In this document: positions 1-11,118 of the stretch, piece by piece
Layout: every line of letters begins with the position of its first letter
Position numbering within the stretch: the stretch's first letter is position 1
Source: Riptortus pedestris
Taxonomy: Eukaryota > Arthropoda > Insecta > Hemiptera > Alydidae
Length of the DNA: 64,000 nt
Assembly (NCBI GenBank): GCA_019009955.1
Contig: CM032232.1
Coordinates: 137,697,501 to 137,761,500 of the forward strand
Direction of reading: 5' to 3'
The notes under the pieces: model-generated
Databases searched by the model: none
Seen by the model: the letters and a program-made list of their open reading frames with translations, nothing else
What the model was told of the DNA's origin: nothing
Program-made: the position numbers and the translations under genes

Positions 1-375
1 AGAACAATATTTTTTGTTTATGCCTCAAATAAAGTGATTCATAATATAAAAGCTTGATAATATGGCATGAGTAGGAGTAATGGTTTACAGAAGGCTGATA
101 AATAAAAAATGCAAATATCTTTGTAAATAATTAATATAATAAAAAAAACATATATAACATTTAATTACGCATAATAACGGATATATTGGGAATTTTCGAA
201 ATTCGCCCCTACCTCCCCCCAATATTCTGTATTTAGGCTTTGAATAATGTGTTTCATAGTATAACACCTTACATTCAATATGACATGAGTAAGAGTGTGG
301 GTTTACTAAAGGGTGAAAATTAAAAAAAAAAAAAAAAAATAAAAAAAAAAAAAAAAAAAAAAAAAACAATATCTC
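1..375 (+). repeat. Old, diverged Rep-A layer with A/T-rich tracts
   Basis: Contains the family words 'atgcaaatatct', 'cataataacgga' and two copies of the 'gacatgagtaggag' module that precedes the core in long Rep-A copies. A run of A's fills about 322-366. The layer resumes at 982 after a younger copy, so it is the interrupted host of that copy. Confidence 0.6.
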
Positions 376-399
376 GCTTAATAATCAAGATAGAGAAAA

Positions 400-981
400 G
401 TCCGTCACGCAGGGGCTGTGTAAACTAAGCAGCTTTCCCAAGTGAAGTTATACAATAAAGAAATCTCCGTACGAGAGCCGAACAGTTACAGCAAAGGACC
501 GAACTAGCTTTTGGCGGGAACTGTCATCCGTTATCGGCCCAAATTTAGTAAAAATGCAAATATCAAGATAAAGAATAAATGTATATAACAATATTTATAG
601 TAAATTTAATTTAAAATAAGATTGGTTCTATACATTTTTTTGATCCAACGGATGATTTTTTTGATTGTATGGTAACGGAGATATTTCGAATTTTCGAAAA
701 TCCCCTCCTCCCACTTGTCCGATTTCAGCCATTAACGAACTTGATCTGTCTTTTTGCATAACACGTCTAAATATCGAGTTTGGTAACGATCAAACAAAAA
801 TTGCGACCGCTAGAGCGTAAACAGACATATATATACTATATATATATATATATAAATAATTTTGAACAGACCTCATTTTCTTCATCTCCTCGGTAAGATC
901 GATGGGCATTTGAAGAAAATTTTTGAAAATCGCGTTATGAGTACGATCTTAATAGCTGATTTCCCTTAAGGGAAATCTGCT
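400..981 (+). repeat. Rep-A copy, complete (582 bp)
   Basis: Runs from GTCCGTCACGCAGGGGCTG to the terminal palindrome and TGCT. It has a short (TA)n tract near 828-853. It is flanked by A-runs on both sides, and the sequence on either side belongs to one older Rep-A copy. This is therefore a nested insertion. Confidence 0.85.
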
Positions 982-1228
982 AAAAAACGTTCATAATAAC
1001 ATTTATAGAACATTAGATTTGCAATAATATTGGTCCTATACAATATTTCGATACGACTCATAATAACGGAGATGTTTCAAATTTTCAAAATTCCCCCCTC
1101 TAAACTTCCCCCCCCCACCCTCTCATTGGTACGATTTCATCCAAGATTGAACTTGATCATTCTTTTAACATAACACAGTTTTGCGAGCGTTAACAGAGAA
1201 ATGCACACACTTATATATTTGTGTGTGT

Positions 1229-1314
<86 letters not shown>

Positions 1315-1441
1315 TTTTGATTGGACCTCGTTTTCGTCATCTCCTGGATAGGATCGATGGACATTTGATAATACTTTTCAAAAATCGCGTCATGAGTACG
1401 ACCTTCATTAGTTGATTTATCTTAAAGGAAATCTGTCAAAA
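982..1441 (+). repeat. Older Rep-A copy, 3' part, carrying a (GT)n(TA)n tract
   Basis: Continues the layer broken at 399: 'aacgttcataataac' follows on from 'aagatagagaaaa'. It keeps the word for 'cctcattttcgtcatctcctgggtaggatcg' in diverged form and ends near 'aaaggaaatctgtcaaaat'. The internal microsatellite (1219-1311) is GT then TA and is open in several frames, which gives artefactual reading frames. Confidence 0.75.
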
Positions 1442-2175
1442 TGGGGAAAAAAATGTTTTCCGAAATAGAAAATAGATAAATTATTAAGTATTCACGTAAT
1501 TTAAATAAAAATTTACAAAGCTTAAATTCATTTGGATAACTTCACTTGTACAGTAATATAATTTAAGCAGTTTCAAAGCTATTCTCTGCCCACATAAATC
1601 TTGACGATTTACGCTTTAATTCCTATTTAAAACAAGTTGGCGGTGGGGGGGGGGGTTGTTTTCTCTGGGAGTTTTGTCTCGGGGAGAGCTTATTTTAAAG
1701 TTGGGGAAACGGAAGGTATCAGCTGCGTCATCTTCAACTTACATGAATGGAAGGCTCTTAAAGTTATAAGAAAGAGAGTTGAAGTTAAAACTTGGAGGGG
1801 CCTTATCTTGCTCGCTGGCTGGGACAATGCAAATATGGAAAATATAAGCCAGCTCGCCAACTTAAAATGGAGGAAGGGAGGAGTGCAAAGGAATCGGCCG
1901 TCGTAAAAAAGCAGCAGGAGAGATTGCATGCATATATGCACTTCCGACAAAGCGCATTTGCACACAAAGACGTATTGCTTGGAAACCTTAATACGTCTCC
2001 GGTCTCCAACAATGAGGAACGATCGCGACATTTATTTACGTATTCATGGGACGAGTTCTGAAAGTATGACAATTTACCCGCTAAGGAAAAGTAAATAACA
2101 AAGCGGAAATAAGAATTATATTGCAAGGGGAAAAGACCGCCATGAATTCTAATGTGTTACAAAAATACTTCATTT
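1442..2175. other. Unassigned sequence; weak open frame 1637-1906
   Basis: No repeat family was recognised. An 89-codon plus-strand frame (1637-1906) and overlapping minus-strand frames lie in a locally GC-richer patch. They have no recognised motif, no convincing splice sites and no neighbouring exons, so they are not called a gene. Confidence 0.4.
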
Positions 2176-2712
2176 CTGGGATTCCTAAACTATTTTGTCC
2201 AAGAGACCCCGTTTCCAAAATGAACTTACCCCTTAGACCTCCTTAGCCAAATTACTTTAAAAATCTTATTCCTATTGATACAAAAAAAATACTTAAAAAT
2301 TTAAAAATTTTGTGGGCGATTAAGTGAGCAACCTCGACATGATTTTCTCATCAAAATTCAACAAAATAAATAGACATAAAATTTAGTAAAATCAAGTAAC
2401 GAATACAGAGGAAGTCAAAACGTGCCTAGAAGACTTCTGTACTGGTACAACTTTTTGACGGGCTTGAAGATGGTGCCATCGCATCGAAAGCACAATGCCA
2501 GCTGTACTCGATGATCAGCCACCTGTCTCCACCGACAGGTATAACAACAGTATCATTTATACTGGCGGTTCTAACTCTTTATTTGAATTACTTTAAATAA
2601 GAACTTGTGTTAATTAATAGAGGTCGATTTTTAGACCTCCTCGACCCCAAAAATCAGTTTTCGTTTCTGTAGACTCTTGGGAAACCTATTTCGACCACTA
2701 TGGGAATCCCAG
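2176..2712. mobile_element. Possible MITE with imperfect inverted ends
   Basis: CTGGGATTCC at 2176 is matched in inverse by GGAATCCCAG ending at 2712. Patchy further inverted similarity ('aagaga', 'gtttcc') follows inside. No target duplication was seen. The interior holds one arm of the foldback sequence found at 58519-58756. Confidence 0.35.
2440..2580 (+). repeat. Single arm of the foldback family (see 58519-58756)
   Basis: Shares 'ctttttgacgggcttgaag', 'atggtgccatcg', 'ccagctgtactcga', 'tctccaccgacag' and 'gacaacagtatcat' (with small changes) with the right arm at 58640-58790, up to 'ggcggttctaac'. It is present here once, not as a palindrome. Confidence 0.75.
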
Positions 2713-2715
2713 CGT

Positions 2716-4136
2716 TAGAGAGTGTCACACAACTACAAATGACTTCATCTGTACTCTGTATATTTCTGTTTCAAAGAAACTTATGAAAACAGGACTGAGA
2801 AAAACTCTGCAACTATTCAAGTTCAAAATATTCCTAGTAAAAGGATTTTTTTTTTTAAGGAGCATAATTCTAATATCACGTTCATTAAATGTAATTATAA
2901 AATTACATGATTCGTTTATTTTCGAGTTTTATAAATGAAACAAAAAAAAGTGCATGAGAATTTTAAGGGATCCAGGTTTCCATCTTCTACTAGATATGAT
3001 CATTGGAAATTTGAAAAAGTCTTTCGCCTTATAAGAACTACCTCAATAATTGATTTTTCTTTAAGTAAAATCCAAAAAAAAAAAAAAAAAAAAATCTAAC
3101 TTACTATATGCGATATGCTGCAGTCAGTGGTAAACTCACATGCCAACATGTGTCGTTGAAGAATTGACATATCCTTCGTTTTGGAAAGAAGTCGATTAAC
3201 CATTAGCACCACTAATGGAGGAATTATAGGAACCACTCCGGATATACTTTTACCGGCGCTGGATAAATTACTGAAGAATCTCAGATAACCCCTTCTTTCT
3301 GCCCGTAATCCGGTCCTGTCGGGCGTTTTGCTTGAGTGAAAGGCAGTCTTGCCATTTTTTATGCGTTTATTCCTTTAAACATCACGGTTGCTGCATCTTT
3401 AGTATTCAAGAGTTGTTATTGACGTCGGGGAGCATTTGACAACACCTGGTGGCCAGTTTTGGTAGAATAGATGAATATAAGGTGCTCTATGAAATGTAGA
3501 CAAATTAATTCATAGCTATGATAGTCCAAGGAAAGTCTTCATTCCCCAATGAAACAGGCTTTTGATGCAGTCAGTGTATGAAGTGTGCCCAAAAGGTTCT
3601 GTCTTGGGTTTTACAACGTTTACGTTTTGACATTGTATATTTTTTGTCTTTTTAAAGTTTAAAGGTGATGTAATGTCCATGAATGAATAAACATTTATAA
3701 ATAGATATTATTTGGGGATTAGAGTTAAGTATTATGACATACCAGCACGTAGGAAATCAGCGTAGTTTATTATGAATGAAAGTACTTTTATACATTTTGA
3801 CTGAACGATGTCTGGAGCTCAATGACTAACTAACTTTACTTTTGTATTTTATTTTGGGGGAGGGGTAGACCACTTCGTTAAAAATCTCGTTTCTATCCGG
3901 AAACGGTGTGCAGTGGAATCCCGGCCCGCTTTTACTGTCGGCTGAGTGAACACTCTTTGATCGGGAAGAGGAAATTGTGAGGGAAATAGAGGAAGGGCCG
4001 TAATATCGTATAGATAGCTTTGTTCATATTTATCTCTTATCGCTCGACTGGAAAACTAGTCCCGGCCAAAATAGAAAATAACCAAGTACCAGAAAATGTT
4101 CATATTTCAACGTTTCATCGTTCACATACCTAGTTT
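2716..4136. other. Unassigned region
   Basis: No gene, exon or known family was recognised. A poly-A run lies near 3071-3091. The sequence is moderately AT-rich with stops in all frames. Confidence 0.4.
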
Positions 4137-4137
4137 T

Positions 4138-4706
4138 TTAGCAATTGAGGTCGTACTCATGACGCGATTTTTGAAAAATTTCTTCAAGTGCCCATCGATC
4201 CTACCCAGGAGACGACGAAAATGAGGTCCGTTCAAAATTATATATATATATTTGTCCGTTAACGCTCTAGCGGTCGCATTTTTTGTTTGATCGTTACCAA
4301 ATTCGGAATTTAATCGTTTTATGTAAAAAGGAAGATCAAGTTCGTCAGAGGCTGAAATCGGACCAGTGGGAGGGGGGGTTTAGAGGGGGGGATTTTCGAA
4401 AATATGAAATACTCCGTTACCGTACGTCGGATCAAAAGATTGTATAGAACCAAACTTATTGCAAATTAAATTTACTATAAATATTGTTCTATTCAGTTAT
4501 TCTCTATCTTGAATATTAACCAAGACATTTGCATTTTTATTAATTGTAACGGACGAAATGAGATCGGCTGACTTCGGGTCTAGTCGTGAGTTTCCGTCAA
4601 AAGCTAGTTCGGCCGTTTCCGTAACTGTTTGACTCTCGTAAATTTCTCTATTGTAAAACTTAACTTGGGAAATCCGCTTAATTTACGCAGCCCCTGCGTG
4701 ACGGAC
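4138..4706 (-). repeat. Rep-A copy lacking its terminal palindrome
   Basis: Reads on the minus strand from GTCCGTCACGCAGGGG (near 4706) through the core and a short (TA)n. At the far end 'tttttagc' joins directly to 'aattgaggtcg', so the 20-nt palindrome found in other copies has been removed cleanly between short AGC repeats. Confidence 0.85.
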
Positions 4707-4753
4707 TTTTTTATATTTGTGTATTTTAATGTGTTACCTTATTCAAAAATAAA

Positions 4754-5155
4754 GTCCGTCACGCAGGGGATGCGTAAACAAAGCAGATTTCCCACGTGAA
4801 GTTTCACAATAGAGAAATCTGCCTACTTGCAACAGTAGTAGTAACGAATCTCTAGACGAATTACGCGAGAGCCAAAAAGTTACGGAAACGGCCGAACTAG
4901 CTTTCGACGGAGTGTCACGAATAGAACCGACATCAGCAGATCTCATCTCTTCCGTTATCCGCACACTCTTAATTAAAATGCAAATATATCGGGTAATATT
5001 CAAGATAAAGAATAAATCTAAACAAACTTTACAGGAAATTTAATTTGCAATAAGATTGGTTCTATACACGTTTTCGATCCAATGTATAGTAAGTAACGGA
5101 GATATTTCTAAATTCTTTTTCTAACCCCCCCCCCTCCACCTATTCATTTCCAGGT
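4754..5155 (+). repeat. Rep-A copy, 5' part
   Basis: Begins at GTCCGTCACGCAGGGG and covers the hairpin-forming 5' block, the 'ccgaactagctttcgacgg' block and the core as far as the pyrimidine-rich 'aacccccccccc'. It is truncated there. Confidence 0.8.
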
Positions 5156-5184
5156 AAGTGGCTTAATTAGTTTCAGTATGGAGA

Positions 5185-5253
5185 TGTATCTATTGTGAAA
5201 TTTCACGTTGGTAATCTGCTTTCACTTTACACAGCCCCTGTGTGACAGACTTA
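5185..5253 (-). repeat. Rep-A 5'-end fragment
   Basis: Only the terminal block is present on the minus strand, including 'cacagcccctgtgtgacag'. It lies immediately beyond the truncated plus-strand copy, giving an inverted pair. Confidence 0.7.
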
Positions 5254-5598
5254 TTTTTGTAATATTGAGATTCATCTGTGACCTCCCTTGCGTTGAAATA
5301 TGTGATCTGCAGTAAATGGAGGGACAATTTGCAGGAACTGCTTCTTACTAGTTAACAAGCAGATAACTAAATAGGGTTCATCGGACACAGGACTTTGATC
5401 ATTGGAGCGGTTAAATGAGGTCATTTTGAGTGGTGGGTATCACATAGGCCTTTCTCAGGGGAACATGATCGATACGCGGCCCTCCTTGTAACTAGCAATC
5501 GCAGCCTAGCTATGTGTCAAATTGATTAGAAACCATTAGGACTGATAAGCTATCATTGTCCTGATAACGTTTCATGTATATCCTTCTGTCTGATAATT

Positions 5599-5645
5599 TA
5601 GAAGTCCGTGCTGCGTAAACTAAGCACATTTTCTACGTGCTGGAA
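5599..5645 (+). repeat. Rep-A 5'-end fragment
   Basis: 'aagtccgtgctgcgtaaac' followed by a changed 'taagcacattttctacgtg'. The tandem 'cacgcagggg' portion has been lost. Confidence 0.6.
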
Positions 5646-5710
5646 TAAGACACAGGAGACCTCATTTCATCATCTATTCACTACTTCTAACCTGAAAACG
5701 AACAAATCGC

Positions 5711-6649
5711 TTAACCCTTCACAGACAAGGAATATGAAAATTACATTGCAGGCAAGCTGGGTCACGGGTGACCCAGTCATATTTATAGCACATTTTTTTC
5801 ATTTTAACAAAAATATTCCAGTTGTTGCTTTTTTTTATATAAAAAAAGAAAGTATAGTTTGAAAAATTTATTTTATTTAGCAATATACATATTATGATAA
5901 AAATACAAAAACTTACATTAGTAGGAACGTAGAGTTCCAGACCTTTGGTATCCGTATAGGATAAAAGATAAAAATTAAACGAGTAAACTCCTAGAAGGGA
6001 AAAAATAAGAAATTTCCAGCTATAAAAGACAAGAAAATTTAATAAAATCTTAGTGATTAAATAATTTTCATCTAAGTTATCAGTCTTCCATTTCATCCGC
6101 CAGTCCAGCAATAATTTTTCCTACTCTGTACAGTCAAAAACTTTCCAGATCAAAATAAATAGTTTAAACTCTTACAGAAAAAAATATATATAAAAAAATA
6201 CTCTACGGAAAAAAGAATAAGAAAATATGAGGGATAAAAAAAAATCAAAAAAAGGGAATAAACTCTTAGTAATGAAAGCTCACTAATACTTCAAACTCAG
6301 AACAATCTAACAATCATCTATTTCTTCATCTTCTTCAGGTGAAACATCAGAACATCTTCTCTGGTAATGCATCGAGAACAAATACTTAGCCTATGCTCAG
6401 CACATAGGCTGCGATTACAATGAGCGCAGTTTGATGTACCCTTACGATCTCTTGATTTTTCACAAAAAGCACACCGACGTCTTGAAGTGCTGAGTCCAGG
6501 CTGATTCTCAATTTCTTTTTCATCGACTCTCGGAAAGAGGGGAGGGGTACCGTGCACTCCCCCTCCCCTCTTTCCCCTACTTTACTCAGAATATTATTTT
6601 TACCAACCTCTGGGTCACCGGCGACCCAGCCTTGCCTGTGAAGGGTTAA
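5711..6649 (-). mobile_element. piggyBac-type element, 931 bp, TTAA target duplication
   Basis: Bounded by TTAA at 5711-5714 and 6646-6649. The ends are CCCTTCACAGACAAG (left) and, in reverse, CCCTTCACAGGCAAG (right). Each end carries a subterminal palindrome: GGGTCACGGGTGACCC near 5760 and GGGTCACCGGCGACCC near 6611. The only transposase portion left is the C-terminal cysteine-rich domain on the minus strand. TTAA duplication and CCC-starting ends are characteristic of the piggyBac superfamily. Confidence 0.85.
6318..6557 (-). CDS. piggyBac transposase C-terminal cysteine-rich domain (79 aa, isolated)
   Basis: An intact short frame beginning at ATG and ending in a lysine-rich tail. Residues about 28-62 show C-x2-C-x11-C-x2-C-x4-C-x2-H-x4-C-x2-C, with the words CAFCEKSRDR and CAHCNRSLC. 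This is the zinc-binding cross-brace found at the C terminus of piggyBac transposases, where it binds terminal DNA. Full transposases are roughly 550-600 aa, so the N-terminal and catalytic domains with the three acidic residues are absent here. The ATG lies about 90 bp inside the right end, which suggests an internal deletion brought a chance or original start next to the last exon-like segment. Whether it is expressed is unknown. If it were, it could only bind DNA, not cut it. Confidence 0.75.
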   Translation of the reverse strand: MHGTPPLFPRVDEKEIENQPGLSTSRRRCAFCEKSRDRKGTSNCAHCNRSLCAEHRLSICSRCITREDVLMFHLKKMKK

Positions 6650-6659
6650 TACTAGTCAA

Positions 6660-7130
6660 TATTTTCGAAAAAATGCATTGAACAACAATTCTAGAGCATC
6701 AATAGGTAAACAAGATCTTTTCTATGAATCATTACGATCCCGTTCATAATAACGGAAATATTTAGAATTTTTGAATTCTCCCTCGAACTACCACTATTCC
6801 AGGTCCTATTTCAGCCAATAACGAATATGATCTTTAGTGTTGATTGAGAGGAGTAAATACCGTGTAGGTATAGATATAATAAACACTTTCCAGCAGTGAA
6901 CAAAAATGTTAATTGAAGACGTTATCACATAAGGAATTTCCATGTATCTCCAATAATAAAAGGTATCTTGAGAACAATATTTGATATTTAAGCTTAGAAC
7001 GTGGTTCGTGATGCAAGAGCTTATTTTTGAGGGACACAGTGCCTTCAGAGGCATTCGAAAAGAATAGGTGATGATAACCAGGATGCGTATAGGTCACGCA
7101 AATCTTACGCACATGCACCTAATAACTAAA
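6660..7130 (+). repeat. Old diverged Rep-A related segment
   Basis: Recognisable words include 'cataataacggaaatattt', 'tttcagccaataacgaa', 'gatctttagtgttgattga', and the module 'aataaaaggtatcttgag' / 'aacaatatttgatatttaag'. No ends are preserved. Confidence 0.6.
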
Positions 7131-7350
7131 GATCTTAACAACAATGTGAAATGTGCCCTGTTCCATTCAGAATACTCCATCTTATAGAAGAATATCAATC
7201 TGTGCAAATAATTTTCGAAGAAACACAAAATTGGCCTTATAAGACACTTCACAAGCAAAAGCTTGATAGTAAAGAAGCTATCTCTATAAAATACAATTAA
7301 CTTATTGTATAATAGAATATAATATTCATTTATGAATTGAAGAAATGAAT

Positions 7351-7643
7351 GCCCGTCACGCAGGGGCTGGATTTAACTAAGCAGATTTCCCACGTGAGTC
7401 ACTTCAAAATGTACATTTGCCTCTAAACGTAGAAGCTCAATGAGAACAATATTTGATATTTAGGCTTCATATAATGTGCTTCGTAATATAACAGCTTATT
7501 GTTAATATGACATGAGTAGAGGTGGTCCAAAAACTAAAAAATGCAAATATCTCAGTTAATAATGAAGATAGTGAAAAAAACGTACATATCAACATTTATA
7601 GAACTATACATTTGCAATATTATTGATTCTGACCTATATTTGA
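7351..7643 (+). repeat. Rep-A copy, 5' half
   Basis: Starts at 'cccgtcacgcaggggctgg'. It carries the 'acatgagtagaggtgg' module and the core word 'tgcaaatatctcagttaat', then stops at 7643, where a minus-strand copy begins. The two are in head-to-head inverted arrangement. Confidence 0.75.
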
Positions 7644-7647
7644 TTTT

Positions 7648-8262
7648 AGCAGATTCGCCTTAAGGGAAATCAGCTATTGAGATCGTACTCATGACGCGAG
7701 TTTCAAAAAATTTCTTCAAATGTCCATCGATCCTACCTAGGAGATGACGAAAATAAGGTCCGTTCAAAATTATATATATATATTTGTCTGTTAACACTCT
7801 AGCGGTCGCGATTTTTGTTTGATTTGATTTGTCGTTACCAAATTCGTTTTATGTAATACGGAAGATCAAGTTCGTTAATGGCTGAAATCGGACCAGTGGG
7901 AGAGGGTTTAGAAGCGGGATTTTTGAAAATTCAAAATATCTCCATTGTTTTTACGTCGAATCGAAAAATTATATAGAATCAATCTTATTGCAAATTAAAT
8001 TTACTATAAATAATGTTCTATACATTTATTCTGTATCTTGAATATTAACCGAGATATTTGCATTTATATTGTGTGTGTGTGTTCGGCAGGAGTCGGCTAT
8101 GTTCGGGACTTTCCGCCGAGGGCTAGGGCGACCGTTCCCGTATCTGTTCGTCTCTCGTGAATAGGTTCATTAGAGATTCCTTACTACTTCTGTTGTTATT
8201 AGGCAGATTTCTCTATAGTAAAACTTCAAGTGGGAAATCTGCTTAGTTTACGCAGCCCCTGC
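7648..8262 (-). repeat. Rep-A copy, minus, nearly complete
   Basis: The left boundary is the palindrome (one base changed: 'gattcgccttaaggg'). It carries a short (TA)n near 7769 and a (GT)n near 8070. The 5' terminus is cut at 'cgcagcccctgc' by the SINE fragment that follows. Confidence 0.85.
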
Positions 8263-8265
8263 ATT

Positions 8266-8365
8266 TACAGGTTACCACCCTTTTCTAGCCAGGGTGGGAT
8301 TTTAGGATGTTATTTAATGAATTTCGTAAATAATTTCCTTTGCCCAGGTGAGAATCGACCTCGCC
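8266..8365 (-). repeat. Truncated copy of the tRNA-derived SINE
   Basis: Matches the body of the complete SINE at 19687-19914 from 'tacaggttaccaccc' through 'gtgggattttagga' to the B-box region 'gagaatcgacctcgcc'. The tRNA A-box half is missing. Confidence 0.75.
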
Positions 8366-8672
8366 TATATATATGACCTATATTTTGTTCCGACTTATAA
8401 TAACGGAGATATTTATTATCTTCGAAATTTGCCCCCTCTAAACTCCCTGTCCCAATCGTCCGATTTCAGCCATTTTTCATAAAACGAGAAAATATCGATT
8501 TTGGTAGCGATAAGACGAAAATTGCGACCACTGGAGCTATAACAAACAAATGTATACATATATAATATAGAATGGACCACATTTTCGTCATCTAATAGGT
8601 AGGATTGTTGGACATTTGGAGAAATGTTTAGCAAATCGCGTCATGAGTCCGACCTAAATTGCTGATTTCCAT
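8366..8672 (+). repeat. Rep-A copy, 3' half
   Basis: Contains 'cataataacggagat'-like, 'cgatttcagccattt', 'gaccactggagc' and 'tcgtcatctaataggtagg' words, then 'gctgatttcc' without the completed palindrome. Confidence 0.75.
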
Positions 8673-8823
8673 GTTTGTGCGATTGATAACATAATTGTAA
8701 AATATTTGAGTGTATTTATATACACAGATACAAAGTCACCACAAGAATATATTTTATTTTTTATAAAGGGCATAATAACCACGATGTTGAATGACCAAAC
8801 AAACATTCTACCTACCAGAGTTG

Positions 8824-9040
8824 GGCAGTAGTTAACTAATTTCAGTAGTTAACTACATTTTAACTACAATAATTGTAGTTATTCTTTTAACTACTAACTA
8901 ATAGTTAAAAAAAGTAGTTAGAATTTTAACTACTAACTACTAGTTGGTAGTTAACTAAAAAAAATAGTCAATTACCAGGATAGTTAACTACTATTGTAAT
9001 TAACTACTGTGTCAGTGAGTTAACTACAAATTCAACTATC
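8824..9040. repeat. Left subterminal array of TAGTTAACTA motifs
   Basis: Irregular repeats of GTAGTTAACTA, AACTACTAACTA and spaced variants. Most are self-complementary and could bind a dimeric protein. They mirror the array at the other end of the hAT element. Confidence 0.85.
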
Positions 9041-10867
9041 AGTTTACTGAACTCTCAGACAAATTCTGAGGTGGTCCTTGTGGAGGGGAGGGGATTTCTT
9101 GTCAAGAAAAAGTACAAGAAATTCTTGGGTCTTTTCTTCAGAGTTAACAGGGGAAAGAAGTCAGATTGGTAGATGATAAAATGTGAACCAAAAGTTTTAC
9201 ACTATTTCAAAATGACATTTTGACTCTTGCCTTTAATAAAATTTTACCCTTTATGAAATTTTCCCTGTTATCTGTAATTAACAATTTCGTAGAACATAGC
9301 CAAGGTTAAAGTTGAGGTAATTATAGTAAAAGATAGGCACTATTGTTAAGGAGTGAGTTGAATGGAACCTCTTATAGGCTACAGCTGCTGTCTCTCTCTC
9401 ATAATTGGTGTGATCCATAACTAAGAATGTCTTATATCATACTTGCTCACATGTCACAAGTTTTATAAACTCTTTTGTCTCTGATCTTTCCGAGTCTATG
9501 TAATTTTAGGCAAAGGAATATTCTTCAACTGAATACCTGAGTTTCCCAAATGCATTTTTTTTTTTTTTACTTGGCTTTTGCGTGTCTTCCAAACGAGCCA
9601 CAAAATTTCTGTGCACCTTTATTTCTCATTCTTGGGGTTTACATTTCGTGGAAAAGGTTTCGACCACGATGGTTGTGCCACAAGTTTCATGTGCAATTTA
9701 TATACTGCTCAAAATGTAAGCATGAGAAGCATATTTGTGTTTCAAAACTTTTGGTTGACCCAAAATCTCAATTCATTGTATGAGATCCTTTAATAACAAT
9801 TGTTTGTTATTTAATGTATTTCACTTTAACTAAACATATTTTTTTTTTCAATTTTTACATATTTAACTATTTCAAACAAAAAAATTGTAATTATGCATTG
9901 TTATTATTTATTTGAATGGATTGTTTTGTAATAAAGTTATTTCTCTAATGTCTTAATTGTTTGTTAAAATCCCACAAAATATTATGCTAATTTGGACTAC
10001 CTTTTATTAAAAAAATATAAAAGGACCGCCAGTTTATTTAACTAATACATGCAAAGAAAAGAACAGGTTCATTTGTTTATAATATCTTATCATACAGAAT
10101 TAGGCAACATTTTCAATATAAATTAACTGTCGGACCTTTAAAAACACAACCCGAGATTCATAGAGAGGATATCCCCCCCCCAACACCACCACGCCCCCTC
10201 GTATAATAACAGTAATAATAAGATGGGGGAAGTTTTAAGCAGGATTAATTACAGGAGAGATATTGGTATGATTTGCAAATACATTGGCAAAATGCCCATA
10301 TCAACTAAGAGTGTACCTTACGAAAAAATCCTGTTGAAGAGAACAATTCATGTACTAATGGTATTTAATGTTTTGTATTTTTAAAGTATACCACTTTTGT
10401 ACTTTGGATACTTTTGTTTAGTATTGGTATCATGTTTCTGAAAATGAAATAACCAAAAACACTTTAGCGAGCGCTTAAATAACCACACACACAGCAGTAA
10501 GATTATACATGCAAAGTGTTGGCTAATAACTGACCAAACCTCATGAATCCCCCCTAAAAACTATACACACACTCACACACACAAATAATAATTAATCAGG
10601 GTAGTAATTTAATTTAGGCTTATTTTCACCTCATGTGAACTATGAAATGTACCTGACAAGACACCAATTATTATTTTAGTATTTTATTGGCATACTAATT
10701 TATGGTTTAACTGAGCCCATAGGTTTAGTCTCCTCCTGCTATAAAGTCTGTAGTTAAACTGTCTCAGAAGATGTTAAACACTAAAACATATAGCAGTAAA
10801 ATTGTGTTGCAATATTGTATTGATTAATATCGCTATGCCAAATTAAAAAAAAAGGAAAAAAATAAAA

Positions 10868-11095
10868 AGTAGTTAGTAGTTAGTAATCGTAACTACCAAC
10901 TACTTTTGTAATTAACTAATTTTGTAGTTAACTACTTTTGTAGTTAACTACAAAAGTAATTAAACATTTTTAACTACTAACTAGTAGTTAGAAACATGTA
11001 GTTAACTACAAAAGTAATTAACTACAACAGTAGTTATTAGTTTTAACTACTTTCTGCCAAAGTAATTGTAGTTAGTAGTTGTAGTTAAAATTACA
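10868..11095. repeat. Right subterminal array of TAGTTAACTA motifs
   Basis: The same motif set as the left array, in the opposite orientation overall, ending just inside the terminal TGCCCAACTCTG. Motif spacing differs from the left array. Confidence 0.85.
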
Positions 11096-11118
11096 TTTTG
11101 CCCAACTCTGCTACCTAC

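Larger units (their letters stand above)
8808..11118. mobile_element. Non-autonomous hAT element (2295 bp) with 8-bp target duplication
   Basis: The identical 8-mer CTACCTAC lies at 8808-8815 and 11111-11118. Inside are perfect 12-bp inverted ends, CAGAGTTGGGCA and TGCCCAACTCTG. An 8-bp duplication with CAG-type ends is the hAT superfamily signature. About 200-230 bp at each end is packed with variants of TAGTTAACTA / AACTACTAACTA. The interior has only short frames (for example 9550-9783) with no recognised zinc finger or hAT dimerisation motif. It is therefore probably mobilised in trans. Confidence 0.9.

Noticed and set aside
5719..6111. 130-codon minus-strand frame inside the small piggyBac relic
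   Set aside because: AT-rich Phe/Ile/Leu/Tyr composition without any transposase motif; it lies in the non-coding left part of the relic.
9550..9793. Two overlapping frames in the hAT element as transposase remnants
   Set aside because: No BED zinc finger, catalytic block or dimerisation motif is visible, and the frames overlap in an AT-rich interior. No basis for a transposase call.
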